Assembly (NCBI GenBank): GCA_035628505.1
Contig: DASPJR010000122.1
Location: 1 to 64,000, forward strand
Origin: DASPJR01 sp035628505
GTDB taxonomy: Bacteria > Planctomycetota > SZUA-567 > H5-PLA8
Direction of reading: 5' to 3'
DNA: 64,000 nucleotides
Made by a program: the position numbers and the translations under genes. Under the pieces are notes generated by a model. The model was not told the DNA's origin and did not search any database. It worked only from the letters and a program-made list of their open reading frames with translations. The first letter of the stretch is position 1. Each line of letters opens with the position of its first letter. Below are positions 44,830 through 53,914 of the stretch, in pieces.

Positions 44830-45050
44830 GCGATGCTCATCCGTGCATTTCAGCACAACAGCTTTCGCAAGCTTTCACACCACCCGCTGCGGCGGGTGCA
44901 TTGTCCACGCTGAAACCCTCAGCGAGTGCTCTTTTGCCTCACTGAAATGGCAGCGTGCCTGCTCCTGAGCGGGCTGAGCAATCTGCGGCGAGGCGTGCTA
45001 TTTGCTCCCTTCTTTGTCTGCAGTCGCCGTACGGGGGGAGGGGAGTCTCG
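44830..45050. other. Gap before the Wzc-like gene, with small hairpin
   Basis: 221 bp. It contains a perfect 7-bp hairpin CACCCGC-TGCG-GCGGGTG (44881-44898) without a T tract and an AGCTTTCGCAAGCT element just before it. A purine-rich ribosome binding region (ACGGGGGGAGGGGAG) ends seven bases before ATG 45051. I see no JUMPStart/ops-type element. A promoter for the polysaccharide genes is plausible here but not identifiable. Confidence 0.4.
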
Positions 45051-47642
45051 ATGAAAGCGGCGCCACATATACCGGCGGTAAATACATCGGTGCTCTCGGC
45101 CGACGAAGCACCGTCGATGCTCGCTGACGCGGCAAACGCTCCCAGTTATTTCAATATGATCAAGAAGCGCTGGCGGCTGATCATGCTGCTCTCAACGCTT
45201 CTGTTCGTGGCGTGTCTGCTGGCGATTCTGCAGGTTCCCACCCAATACCAGGCTGATGTGCTTGTTGTGTTGCATCCGGGCCGGCTGATAGCGCCAAACA
45301 ATGCCCCCAGCGGCGTTGCGCCTGACTTCAAGTCCAAGCTGGATACGTTGCGTGAACAGGTTGAAAGCCGGCGTACGCTCACGGATGTGCTTAGAAAACG
45401 CAACCTGCTCCCGCCAAACTTGAGCAACCTGCAGGAGCAGAGCCTGCTTGGGTCCGTTCGCAAAGCCATCACGTTGAAGATTGACAAAAGTTCGTTCCGG
45501 CTGTTGTTCGAACATCGCGATCCGCAGACCGCCGCGGACGTGGCAAACGATCTAGCCAGAAAATACATCGATGAAAATGCCCGTCTTCGCAACGAGAGCC
45601 TGAATAAGACGGCCGAACTGATCGACAGCCAGATCGCACACCTGGAAGCACAGGTCAAAGAGAATGCCGAGTCGCTTCAGCGCTTCCGGCTGGAAAACAT
45701 GGGCTCCATGCCCGAGGACGTTCCGGCCAACCAGGCGCTGCTGATTTCGCTCACCAACCAGCTGGCGCAGGGGGAAAGCGCGCTGGCGTCCGACATTCTG
45801 CGCCGGCGCCAGCTCGAAGAACGCCTCGCCGAAACCATTCGAAAAGAGGTCGAACAGCGCCAGATCGCGCTCGCCAAACTCATACATTCACTCAATCATT
45901 TCCAGGCCTTCATTGAAGAAAACGGAATCAACAATGTTCTCGCGTCGCTCACGCCACCCGCAACCGGCACGGGTAACACGCAGAACGTCAGCGCCAGCAC
46001 TGATGTTCCGAAACCGGAAAAGAGCTCCATCCTGGAAACGGCTGCGGCTGCCGGAAGCTTTGAAGTGGATCCGGAAGTCCAGGTCCTTAAAGAGCAGCTT
46101 TCGATCAAGGTGCTGGCCGTAAAAAATGCCGAGCAGCAGCTTGCCAGCCTCGCGGATTTGCGCCGTAAGGGCATGCTCTCTGAAGTTGCTTTTTCGCGCG
46201 CGCAGAATGATGTGGAACGGGCCAAGAGCGAGTTGCGGATGCAGCAGGCGCAGGCGGCGATGCTGCGCGCTTCGCTTCAGGACCGGCAGAAGAAGACCGA
46301 ATCCGACCTGGCGGCGCTTGATCAGCTGCAGCAGCTCTGGAACCAGGCGCTGCTGAAAATACAGGAGTTCGAAAACCTTCAGCGCACGGCTGCCAAGGCG
46401 GATGCCGCCATGCTGCCCGACGACGCAAGCGAGCAGAGCGCGATTGCTTCAGAACTTTCGTCGGTGCGGCGCGTGCAGCTGATGCTTTCCGTCTCGGATG
46501 TTCGCGGCGAACTGGGGCGTTTGACCCAGGAATTTGAGAACACCATCTCGAGTATCGCGCGGCAGCGCAATGGCGCCATTCGCATGAAGCGGCGCATGGA
46601 TGAACTGGACCAGCGTCTGAACAACTCGGCGCGCGTGCAGGTGGAACTGCCTGAAATGCTGCGGCGCAACAAGACGCTCATCGATCAGTACGAATCCATG
46701 CTCAAGTACAAGATGCAGACAGAGATGGCGATGAGTGTCGAAGATCAGCAGGAAGGCGAACGCATGCAGATCTGGGATCCGGCCGTGGTGCCTGCCACGC
46801 CGTCCCGTCCGAATTACCCGTTCCTTCTTGCAGGGGCGATTGTCGGTTCGCTGGCCACTGCACTGGCGCTGGCGCTGCTGCTTGGTTCGTACGAATCGAT
46901 TCTCATGATGAGCCGTTACCTGAATGCAGATGATCTGCGTGCGCATACTGGCGTAGAAATTCTGGGCTCCATCGGACAAGTGGGACGTGTAAGCGTGCCG
47001 CCGAACGTGCCCCGTTCCAGTGCGCCCGTGGTTGCTTTGCACAGTCCACATCACCCTGTCGCCCGGCAATTCGTGGATTGCTGCTGCCTGATGCTGAAAT
47101 CAGGCGCGCCGCGTGTGCTGGCGGTCTGCAGTGCCGTTCCAGGCGATGGCAAATCGTTTGTGGCGGCAAACATCGCCGCGGCCCTTGCCTTGACCTCCCG
47201 TACGCCGACGCTGCTGGTGGATGGCGACCTGCGCTCGCCCAGCCTGCATCGACTGTTTGCCGTTCGCAATCACCTCGGGCTTTCCGAAGCTGCCGACGGA
47301 CGCCAGCTTGATATTCACCGCCTGCCGATCCAGGCTCCCGCCGATCTGCGGCTGGTCACTGCCGGCGCGGCACGCAATCACAGCAGTGTCGTGCTCAGTG
47401 GATCCAAGGTCCAGGAACTGCTCCGCACGCTTCGCTGCGGCGAAATGAGACCGTTGATCGTGCTCGACACGCCGGCTCTCAGCAGCGGTCCCGACGCGGA
47501 CCTGCTACTGGATGGCGTCGATGGCGTGCTGCTGGTAGTGCGCCGGAACCATACTCCGATCGCGGACTTGACTCGCGTCCTGAGACGCATTCCACGCGAA
47601 AAACTCAAAGGCATTCTGTTTAACTACGATCAACCTGAATGA
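45051..47642 (+). CDS. Wzc-like polysaccharide co-polymerase with BY-kinase-type ATPase domain
   Basis: An 863-residue inner membrane protein. Cytoplasmic N-terminus, first membrane helix ~41-62 (LIMLLSTLLFVACLLAIL), a periplasmic Wzz domain (VPTQYQADVLVVLHP), a long coiled coil (~170-560) and a second membrane helix ~588-612 (FLLAGAIVGSLATALALALLLG). The C-terminal ATPase domain carries Walker A SAVPGDGKS (~residue 694), Walker A' LLVDGDLRSP and Walker B LIVLDTP. Such proteins set polysaccharide chain length and span the periplasm. The C-terminus stops at FNYDQPE with no Tyr cluster, so autophosphorylation on a tyrosine tail is doubtful. ATG 45051 is preferred over the 32-codon upstream extension because of its strong purine-rich site. 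Confidence 0.9.
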   Translation: MKAAPHIPAVNTSVLSADEAPSMLADAANAPSYFNMIKKRWRLIMLLSTLLFVACLLAILQVPTQYQADVLVVLHPGRLIAPNNAPSGVAPDFKSKLDTLREQVESRRTLTDVLRKRNLLPPNLSNLQEQSLLGSVRKAITLKIDKSSFRLLFEHRDPQTAADVANDLARKYIDENARLRNESLNKTAELIDSQIAHLEAQVKENAESLQRFRLENMGSMPEDVPANQALLISLTNQLAQGESALASDILRRRQLEERLAETIRKEVEQRQIALAKLIHSLNHFQAFIEENGINNVLASLTPPATGTGNTQNVSASTDVPKPEKSSILETAAAAGSFEVDPEVQVLKEQLSIKVLAVKNAEQQLASLADLRRKGMLSEVAFSRAQNDVERAKSELRMQQAQAAMLRASLQDRQKKTESDLAALDQLQQLWNQALLKIQEFENLQRTAAKADAAMLPDDASEQSAIASELSSVRRVQLMLSVSDVRGELGRLTQEFENTISSIARQRNGAIRMKRRMDELDQRLNNSARVQVELPEMLRRNKTLIDQYESMLKYKMQTEMAMSVEDQQEGERMQIWDPAVVPATPSRPNYPFLLAGAIVGSLATALALALLLGSYESILMMSRYLNADDLRAHTGVEILGSIGQVGRVSVPPNVPRSSAPVVALHSPHHPVARQFVDCCCLMLKSGAPRVLAVCSAVPGDGKSFVAANIAAALALTSRTPTLLVDGDLRSPSLHRLFAVRNHLGLSEAADGRQLDIHRLPIQAPADLRLVTAGAARNHSSVVLSGSKVQELLRTLRCGEMRPLIVLDTPALSSGPDADLLLDGVDGVLLVVRRNHTPIADLTRVLRRIPREKLKGILFNYDQPE

Positions 47643-47651
47643 CGTGATCCT

Positions 47652-48281
47652 ATGTTGAGTGATGCATTGGAATTTTATCAAACCACAATGAAAACTTTAA
47701 AAATGGCCAAGCTCCAGGACTTAAGCGCCTTCAGACTGCCCGCGAATTTTCGCGGCCGGCCTGAATGGTATGTGCAGCTCTGGTGGCTGGTGCAAAGCAC
47801 GCTCTTCGCGCTGTCTCCGCAGTTCATGTATGGCTGGAGGCGTTTTCTGCTGCGCTGTTTCGGGGCGCGCGTAGGCAAGGGCGTAATAATCCGCCCCAGC
47901 GTCAAGATTACCTATCCCTGGAAGGTCAGCATCGGCGATTACTCGTGGGTCGGAGATGACGTCGTTCTGTACTCACTGGGTGAAATCGAAATCGGCAGCA
48001 ACTCAGTTATTTCCCAGAAGTCCTATCTGTGCACCGGAAGCCACGATTTCAACGCGCCGCATTTCGACATCTTCTCGCGAAAAATCACCATTGCCGATGA
48101 AGTCTGGGTAGCGACCGATGTTTTCATAGCGCCTGGAATCTCAATCGGACGCGGTGCCGTCGTTGGAGCTCGGAGCAGCGTCTTTAAAGATATCCCTGAA
48201 TTAATGCTCGCGGTCGGAAATCCCGCTGCTCCTGTTCGCCCGCGTTGTGTCAGCCAGGAGGCTCGCGCGTGCGCATATTGA
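47652..48281 (+). CDS. wcaF: WcaF-like sugar O-acetyltransferase
   Basis: A 209-residue left-handed beta-helix acyltransferase. KLQDLSAFRLPANFRGRPEWYVQLWWLVQ matches the usual WcaF N-terminus, followed by hexapeptide repeats (IRPSVKITYPWKVSIGDYSWVGDD, IEIGSNSVISQKSYLCTGSHD with the catalytic-type His, VFIAPGISIGRGAVVGARSSV). It would acetylate a sugar during exopolysaccharide assembly. ATG 47652 adds ~17 residues to the typical family start (ATG 47703 gives MAKLQDLS). Neither has a good ribosome site, so translation may be coupled to the gene before it (9 bp). It overlaps the next gene by 13 bp. Confidence 0.88.
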   Translation: MLSDALEFYQTTMKTLKMAKLQDLSAFRLPANFRGRPEWYVQLWWLVQSTLFALSPQFMYGWRRFLLRCFGARVGKGVIIRPSVKITYPWKVSIGDYSWVGDDVVLYSLGEIEIGSNSVISQKSYLCTGSHDFNAPHFDIFSRKITIADEVWVATDVFIAPGISIGRGAVVGARSSVFKDIPELMLAVGNPAAPVRPRCVSQEARACAY

Positions 48282-49546
48282 TTTACGGGTTGAATTACGC
48301 GCCGGAATTAACGGGCATTGGCAAATACAGCGGTGAAATGGCAGAGTGGCTTGCAGCCGAAGGCCATGAAGTCCGCGTCGTAACCGCGCCGATGTATTAC
48401 CCGGCCTGGCGCATCGGAGCCGGCTTTTCCGGCACCACCTACGCTTCTGAACTTCGCAGCGACGTGAAGGTCATACGCTGCCCGTTGTATGTTCCCCAGC
48501 GGCCCTCCGGAGCAAGGCGGATGCTGCATCTATTTTCCTGGGCTGCCTCGAGCCTGCCGGTCGTGCTCTGGCAGGCACTGCGCTGGCGTCCGGATGTGGT
48601 GCTCACTGTCGCGCCAACCTTCTTCTGCGCACCGGCGGCGCTCGCAGCCGCACGGATCGGCGGTGCGCAATCGTGGCTGCATCTCCAGGACCTCGAGATC
48701 GATGCCGCTTTCGAGCTCGGATTGCTGCCTGAGAAGCTCAAGCGTCTGGCCTATACACTTGAACACAAATTGCTGCGCTGCTTTGGGCGGATTTCAACTA
48801 TCTCATCGCGGATGCTCGACAAAATTCATTACAAAGGCGTGCCGCGCAGCCGTCTGTCGCTCTTCCGCAACTGGGTGGATACGACATCGATTTTCCCCTC
48901 AAAGCCGAGTGCCTGTCTGCGCGAGAAACTCGGCCTGCCCGAGAACAAGATCATTGCGCTGTACTCAGGAAACATGGGAGAAAAGCAGGGCCTAGAAATC
49001 ATCCTGGATGCCGCGCGCGAGCTATCGGCTGAGCCGCGCATCCATTTTCTTCTGTGCGGAGATGGTGCAGCGCGCGAGCGGCTTGTAAGCCAGGCTGAAG
49101 GGCTTGCGAATGTTTCCTTTGCACCATTGCAGCCGCTGGATCGCCTTAACGATCTGATGAACCTGGCGCAGATTCATTTGCTGGTGCAGCGACCCGGTGC
49201 CGCCGATCTGGTGATGCCGTCCAAACTCGCGACAATTCTGGCCTGTGGCGGGCCTGTGGTTGCCACTGCGGCGCCCGGAACTGAACTTTCGCAAGTGGTG
49301 ATGGACGCCGCGGGCGTTTTATGCCCGCCGGGTGACTCCAGACAACTCGCCGCTTGCATCCGGCAGCTGGCCGAAGACCCCAGTCTGCGCGGCCGCATCT
49401 CAGCGCAGGCACGACAGTATGCCGAAAAGCACCTTGGAAAAGAACAGATTATGAAGGCTTTCGAGGCAGATATGAGCAGCCTGTGCCGTGGAGTGGCCTT
49501 GTATGTGCCTGAATCGGCTGAGTCAGCGGTGCGGGTGAAGTCTTAG
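48269..49546 (+). CDS. wcaI: WcaI-like glycosyltransferase (GT4)
   Basis: A 425-residue GT-B transferase of the colanic-acid WcaI branch: RILIYGLNYAPELTGIGKYSGEMAEWL, VVTAPMYYPAWRI, WLHLQDLEIDAAFELGLL, FRNWVDTTSIFP, SGNMGEKQGLEIIL and MPSKLATILACGGPVVATA. GTG 48269 follows AGGAGG by seven bases and gives the standard N-terminus. The wcaF-wcaI order is the same as in colanic acid loci. Predicted to add a sugar to the lipid-linked repeat on the cytoplasmic face. Confidence 0.9.
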   Translation: MRILIYGLNYAPELTGIGKYSGEMAEWLAAEGHEVRVVTAPMYYPAWRIGAGFSGTTYASELRSDVKVIRCPLYVPQRPSGARRMLHLFSWAASSLPVVLWQALRWRPDVVLTVAPTFFCAPAALAAARIGGAQSWLHLQDLEIDAAFELGLLPEKLKRLAYTLEHKLLRCFGRISTISSRMLDKIHYKGVPRSRLSLFRNWVDTTSIFPSKPSACLREKLGLPENKIIALYSGNMGEKQGLEIILDAARELSAEPRIHFLLCGDGAARERLVSQAEGLANVSFAPLQPLDRLNDLMNLAQIHLLVQRPGAADLVMPSKLATILACGGPVVATAAPGTELSQVVMDAAGVLCPPGDSRQLAACIRQLAEDPSLRGRISAQARQYAEKHLGKEQIMKAFEADMSSLCRGVALYVPESAESAVRVKS

Positions 49547-49585
49547 TCTTTTATTTATTTACTCTATCGAGCAACACAAACACTA

Positions 49586-50479
49586 ATGAGCAACTCGACT
49601 GCAGCTATATCCGAAGTACCGGCAATCCACGATATTGCAAAAAAGGCAAAGCCGGCACAGAAATTCACGCTTGAGATCAAAGCCTCAAAGGGCTGGGTGG
49701 CGTTGAATTTCAGAGAATTCTGGAATTACCGCGAACTGCTTTATTTCATGGCGTGGCGCAACGTCATGGTGCGGTACAAGCAGACTCTGCTGGGTGTCTC
49801 ATGGGCGATTCTACAGCCGTTCATGACGATGATTGTCTTCAGTATCTTTTTCGGCAAATTGGGAAAAATTCCTTCTGACGGAATTCCCTATCCGATTTTC
49901 AGCTATTGCGCGCTATTGCCCTGGCAGCTGTTTGCTCATTCGATGACCGAGTCGGGAAACAGCCTGGTGGCCAACCAGCACCTGATTACTAAAGTTTACT
50001 TTCCGCGACTATGTATTCCGACTGCTCCAGTCATTTCGGGTCTGGTTGACTTCGCCGTCGCCTTCATCGTCCTGATTGGAATGATGTTCTATTACGGCAT
50101 TTATCCAGGCTGGGCGGTTGTTACGCTTCCCCTTTTTGTGCTGCTTGCCGCTTGTACATCCATGGCTGTGGGCCTCTGGCTTTCAGCCATGAACGCGATG
50201 TATCGCGACGTCCGTTACACGATCCCCTTCCTGGTGCAGCTCTGGATGTTCCTCACGCCCGTTGCCTACCCGGCCAGCATTGTGCCGGAGAACTGGCGCT
50301 GGCTGCACGGACTGAATCCAATGGCAGGCGTTGTTGAGGGCTTTCGCTGGGCGCTGCTGGGAAGGACAGAGCCGCCCGGCATCTCGCTGCTGGTCTCTAT
50401 CGTGATGGTTATGGTGATGCTGGTCGGCGGGCTGTTCTACTTCCGCCGCATGGAAAAGTATTTCTCGGACCGGGTATAA
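49586..50479 (+). CDS. wzm: ABC-2 polysaccharide export permease (Wzm/TagG-like)
   Basis: A 297-residue membrane protein. A soluble N-terminal part (1-55) precedes the family start FREFWNYRELLYFMAWRNVMVRYKQTLLGVSWAILQPFMTM. About six membrane helices follow, with LPWQLFAHSMTESGNSLVANQHLITKVYFPRL and the typical end LNPMAGVVEGFRWALLGR. It forms the channel half of an ABC exporter for undecaprenyl-linked polysaccharide. Seven bp separate it from the ATPase gene. The 39 bp before it are AT-rich (TTTTATTTATTTACTC) with no clear ribosome site, so an internal promoter is possible. Confidence 0.93.
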   Translation: MSNSTAAISEVPAIHDIAKKAKPAQKFTLEIKASKGWVALNFREFWNYRELLYFMAWRNVMVRYKQTLLGVSWAILQPFMTMIVFSIFFGKLGKIPSDGIPYPIFSYCALLPWQLFAHSMTESGNSLVANQHLITKVYFPRLCIPTAPVISGLVDFAVAFIVLIGMMFYYGIYPGWAVVTLPLFVLLAACTSMAVGLWLSAMNAMYRDVRYTIPFLVQLWMFLTPVAYPASIVPENWRWLHGLNPMAGVVEGFRWALLGRTEPPGISLLVSIVMVMVMLVGGLFYFRRMEKYFSDRV

Positions 50480-50486
50480 ACTAAAA

Positions 50487-51773
50487 ATGTCTGAACTCGC
50501 ATTGTCCGTCTGTGAACTCAGCAAACAGTATCGCATCGGAAAGCGCGCCTGGTACAAGACCTTCCGGGAGTCGCTTACGACAGTCGCCACATTGCCGTTG
50601 CGCAAGATGGGCATCATGCGCGACACGGATGAGGCCGCTGATTCCGAGCTGATCTGGGCGCTCAAGGATGTCTCGTTTGAGGTGAAGCGCGGCGAAGTCG
50701 TCGGTTTCATAGGAGCTAACGGGGCCGGCAAAAGCACGCTGCTGAAAATTCTGTCCCGCATCACCGAGCCGACAGAAGGCTGCGCGCGCATCAATGGGCG
50801 GGTAGGAAGCCTGCTCGAGGTCGGCACCGGCTTTCATCCGGAACTGACGGGCCGCGAAAACATCTTTCTGAACGGCGCAATCCTGGGAATGAAACGCGCC
50901 GAAATCCTGCGCAAGTTCGATGAAATCGTCGCTTTCTCAGAAGTCGGCAAGTTCATCGATACTCCGGTGAAGCACTATTCGAGTGGAATGTATATGCGCC
51001 TCGCCTTCTCGGTGGCAGCGCATCTCGATCCGGAAATCCTGATCGTCGATGAGGTGCTGGCTGTCGGCGACGCGCACTTCCAGAAGAAGTGCATGGGCAA
51101 AATGAGCGACGTGGCGGGGCAGGGGCGCACAGTGCTGTTTGTGAGCCACAATCTCAATGCCGTGGAACAGCTCTGCAACCAGGCCGTGCTGATGGAGCAG
51201 GGCAAGATCCGCATGCGCAGCCACGACGTTCGCTCCGTCATTAAGGCGCATCTGAATTCGTGCATGGGTGATTCTGCAGCATCCGAATGGCATTTCCGGT
51301 ATGAAACCAAAGCCGATCCGTGGTTCCAGCCGCTTCATTTCCGCATTACCGATGCGGCCGGAAAAAGCGCACCGATGCCGTCTGGAAATGATCTTGAACA
51401 TTGGCTGGAGATCGATGCCGAAGTGTGGCTTGTGGATCCCGCACTGAAAGTCGGTTACGTGATTCATGCGGATGATGGAACGCCGGTTTACCAGAGCTTC
51501 CATGTTGACGGCCCCGAAGAGAGCTGGCCGGTGCTCAGCGAAGGCAGGCATGTTTTCAGGACCCGGATTCCGCCGCGTTTTCTGAACGAAGGAACGTACC
51601 GCATAGAGCTCGTGGCGGCGCTGCATAACCGCCAGGATATCTTCCAGTCCGGCCGCAATGCTCCAACTATCTTCCTGACTATTCGCGGCGGCTTGAGCGA
51701 TTCACCGTATTGGATGGCAAAACGTCCGGGGATTCTCGGACCGGTTATGGAATGGACTGTGCAAGCCAAGTGA
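50487..51773 (+). CDS. wzt: ABC export ATPase with Wzt-type C-terminal domain
   Basis: A 428-residue protein. The nucleotide-binding domain (1-~245) has Walker A GANGAGKSTL, a Q-loop, signature YSSGMYMRLAFSVA, Walker B ILIVDEVLAVGD and switch His in FVSHN. The C-terminal ~180 residues form a Wzt-C-like beta-sandwich (HWLEIDAEVWLV, YVIHADDGTPVYQSFH, FLNEGTYRIELVAALHN). In characterised systems this domain binds the modified chain end of the polysaccharide, so export here should require a capped or modified terminus. Partner permease is the gene upstream. Confidence 0.93.
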   Translation: MSELALSVCELSKQYRIGKRAWYKTFRESLTTVATLPLRKMGIMRDTDEAADSELIWALKDVSFEVKRGEVVGFIGANGAGKSTLLKILSRITEPTEGCARINGRVGSLLEVGTGFHPELTGRENIFLNGAILGMKRAEILRKFDEIVAFSEVGKFIDTPVKHYSSGMYMRLAFSVAAHLDPEILIVDEVLAVGDAHFQKKCMGKMSDVAGQGRTVLFVSHNLNAVEQLCNQAVLMEQGKIRMRSHDVRSVIKAHLNSCMGDSAASEWHFRYETKADPWFQPLHFRITDAAGKSAPMPSGNDLEHWLEIDAEVWLVDPALKVGYVIHADDGTPVYQSFHVDGPEESWPVLSEGRHVFRTRIPPRFLNEGTYRIELVAALHNRQDIFQSGRNAPTIFLTIRGGLSDSPYWMAKRPGILGPVMEWTVQAK

Positions 51774-51803
51774 TGCGTTATTTCAGCGGACTGAATGATT
51801 TAG

Positions 51804-52907
51804 ATGACGATTACTCAAATTGTTCCACAATTGCCGCCAGCGGTACATGGACTGGGTGATTACGCCTATAAAATCGGAAGTCAGCTGCGACAGCAGCATT
51901 CGATAGAGTCTCGCTATGTCATAACCGAGTCCAACTGGTGTGGAAATCAAAGCATTTCCGCTCACAAGCTCCGTTCGCATACGGCGTTCGAGTTGAATCA
52001 GGCTCTTCAGGAAAGCCGCAGCAACACGGTGTTGCTTCACTATGTAAGTTACGCTTATGCAACGCGAGGATGTCCGCTCTGGCTTTTAAACGGCATGCGG
52101 CAATGGCTTGCGGCAGACAGTGCCCGGCGACTGATCACGGTCTTTCATGAGCTCTACGCTTCCGGCCCCATCTACGGCAGCGCATTCTGGCTCTCGCCCA
52201 TCCAGAAACATATCTGCAAGTCGCTCTTTGCGTTGAGCACCCATGCTCTGACGACCACGGCGATTTATCGCGACAAGCTGAGCAAATGGGGACATTCAGA
52301 AAAAATTACTGCAATGCCGGTGATTTCAAACGTGGGCGAAAGCGATGCGCCGCCAGCGCTGAGCGAGCGTGAGCGCAAACTGATTGTGTTCGGTTCGCGC
52401 CCGACCCGGTTGCGCGCGTACTCCCTGTCGAGGACGGCCATCGATCAGGCCTGCCGGATTCTGGCCATCGATGAAATCTGGGATATAGGCGCTCCGCTGC
52501 CCCAGGAACTGACGCATGGTTTGTCTGTGCCGTGCCGTGTGCTGGGACCGCTTCCGGCCGATCGCATTCACCTGTTAATGCAGCGCGCGCTCGCAGGATT
52601 TATCCACTACAAGCCCGGCTACTGGGCGAAATCTGGAATCTTCGCTGCCTACTGCGCGCATGGAATGCTGCCAGTCACTGCGCTGCCTGCTCGGCCTGAT
52701 CTTGAGGGGTACGCCTCTGACCAGCTGAGCTGCGTAATCGATGGTGAGTCCCGATCGATCTGCGCCGAGCGCGCGCAGGGAATTGCTGCGGCAGCCTACG
52801 CGTGGTACCGCGGTCATGATATTGAATCATCTGCAGGGCGTATCGCCGGGCTCATCGCTAACGGGACGCATGAAAGAATACTTGCATCGGGAGGCGCGTG
52901 GCGATGA
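51804..52907 (+). CDS. Glycosyltransferase-like protein (GT-B)
   Basis: A 367-residue protein with a GT4-type N-terminal pattern (ITQIVPQLPPAVHGLGDYAYKIG) and VTFHELYASG-like acceptor motif (ITVFHELYASGPIYG). There is no clear E-x7-E motif in the C-terminal half, where GYWAKSGIFAAYCAHGMLPV occupies the usual donor-binding place. It may be a divergent or weakly active transferase. Its position inside the cluster (30 bp after wzt, 4-bp overlap with the next gene) supports a role in the polysaccharide. Confidence 0.7.
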   Translation: MTITQIVPQLPPAVHGLGDYAYKIGSQLRQQHSIESRYVITESNWCGNQSISAHKLRSHTAFELNQALQESRSNTVLLHYVSYAYATRGCPLWLLNGMRQWLAADSARRLITVFHELYASGPIYGSAFWLSPIQKHICKSLFALSTHALTTTAIYRDKLSKWGHSEKITAMPVISNVGESDAPPALSERERKLIVFGSRPTRLRAYSLSRTAIDQACRILAIDEIWDIGAPLPQELTHGLSVPCRVLGPLPADRIHLLMQRALAGFIHYKPGYWAKSGIFAAYCAHGMLPVTALPARPDLEGYASDQLSCVIDGESRSICAERAQGIAAAAYAWYRGHDIESSAGRIAGLIANGTHERILASGGAWR

Positions 52908-53914
52908 AAATTCTTTTTGCCACCCATGCGTTCTTCCCCTCGGTCGGCGGTATCGAGACCAATGCGCGCGTACTTGCGGGTGAATTCACACGGTTGGGCC
53001 ACGACGTTCGACTCGTGACGCAGACTCCGGGTGCAAAAGCGGATGATTTTCCGTATCCGGTTATTCGCCAGCCTGCCGCGAAACAGTTAATCGAACAGAT
53101 GAAATGGTGCGACGCGTTCTATCATCACAATATCAGTCTCGCGAGCGCCTGGCCGCTGCTGCTGCGCAATCGTCCCTGGATCATCTCGCATCGCACCTGG
53201 ATCACCCGCCCGTGTGGACGGCTCGGCTGGCAGGACCGCCTTAAACGTGCGGTGCTGCGTGCGGCAACCAACATTTCAATCAGCCGGGCAATCGCCGAGC
53301 ATCTGCCGGTGCCCTCACATGTCATCGGTAATCCCTATCAGCGCGAGGTGTTTCATCAGCTGGCGAATGTGCCTCGCGACAAGGAACTGGTCTTCGTCGG
53401 CAGGCTCGTGCCGGACAAGGGTCTCGAAGTTCTGCTGCAGGCTCTTGTGCGCCTCAAAGGAAAAGGACTCAAGCCACACCTGACGGTGATCGGTTCCGGA
53501 CCGGGCGAAGCCACGGCGCGCGAGTTTATTCAATCTACCGGGTTGCAGAGCCAGGTGGAACTCGTTGGAACAAAAACCGGGCGTGAACTGGTTTATCTCC
53601 TGAACCAGCATCGCATCATGGTTGTTCCGTCGCTCTGGAACGAGCCCTTTGGTGTCGTGGCGCTGGAAGGAATCGCCTGCGGTTGTGTCGTCGTCGGGTC
53701 CGAGGGCGGCGGATTGAAGGATGCCATCGGTCCCTGTGGACTTACGTTCCCGAACGGCAGCGACGAAGCGCTCGCACGTGCTTTATGCGAACTGCTGACC
53801 GATCCGATTTCACTCGTCGTTTACCGATCTGCCGCTCGCGAACACCTCGCGCGCCACACTCCGGACAAGGTCGCTCGTTCGTACCTGCAGGTTTTCGAGA
53901 GGGCGCTGCAATGA
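52904..53914 (+). CDS. Family 4 glycosyltransferase
   Basis: A 336-residue GT-B enzyme: KILFATHAFFPSVGGIETNARVLAGE at the N-terminus, VFVGRLVPDKGLEVLLQAL as the inter-domain hallmark, and the E-x7-E donor motif in NEPFGVVALEGIACGC. ATG 52904 overlaps the previous stop as ATGA. The GTG six bases earlier is too close to the GGAGG. Retaining mechanism expected for GT4; the sugar is unknown. Confidence 0.86.
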   Translation: MKILFATHAFFPSVGGIETNARVLAGEFTRLGHDVRLVTQTPGAKADDFPYPVIRQPAAKQLIEQMKWCDAFYHHNISLASAWPLLLRNRPWIISHRTWITRPCGRLGWQDRLKRAVLRAATNISISRAIAEHLPVPSHVIGNPYQREVFHQLANVPRDKELVFVGRLVPDKGLEVLLQALVRLKGKGLKPHLTVIGSGPGEATAREFIQSTGLQSQVELVGTKTGRELVYLLNQHRIMVVPSLWNEPFGVVALEGIACGCVVVGSEGGGLKDAIGPCGLTFPNGSDEALARALCELLTDPISLVVYRSAAREHLARHTPDKVARSYLQVFERALQ

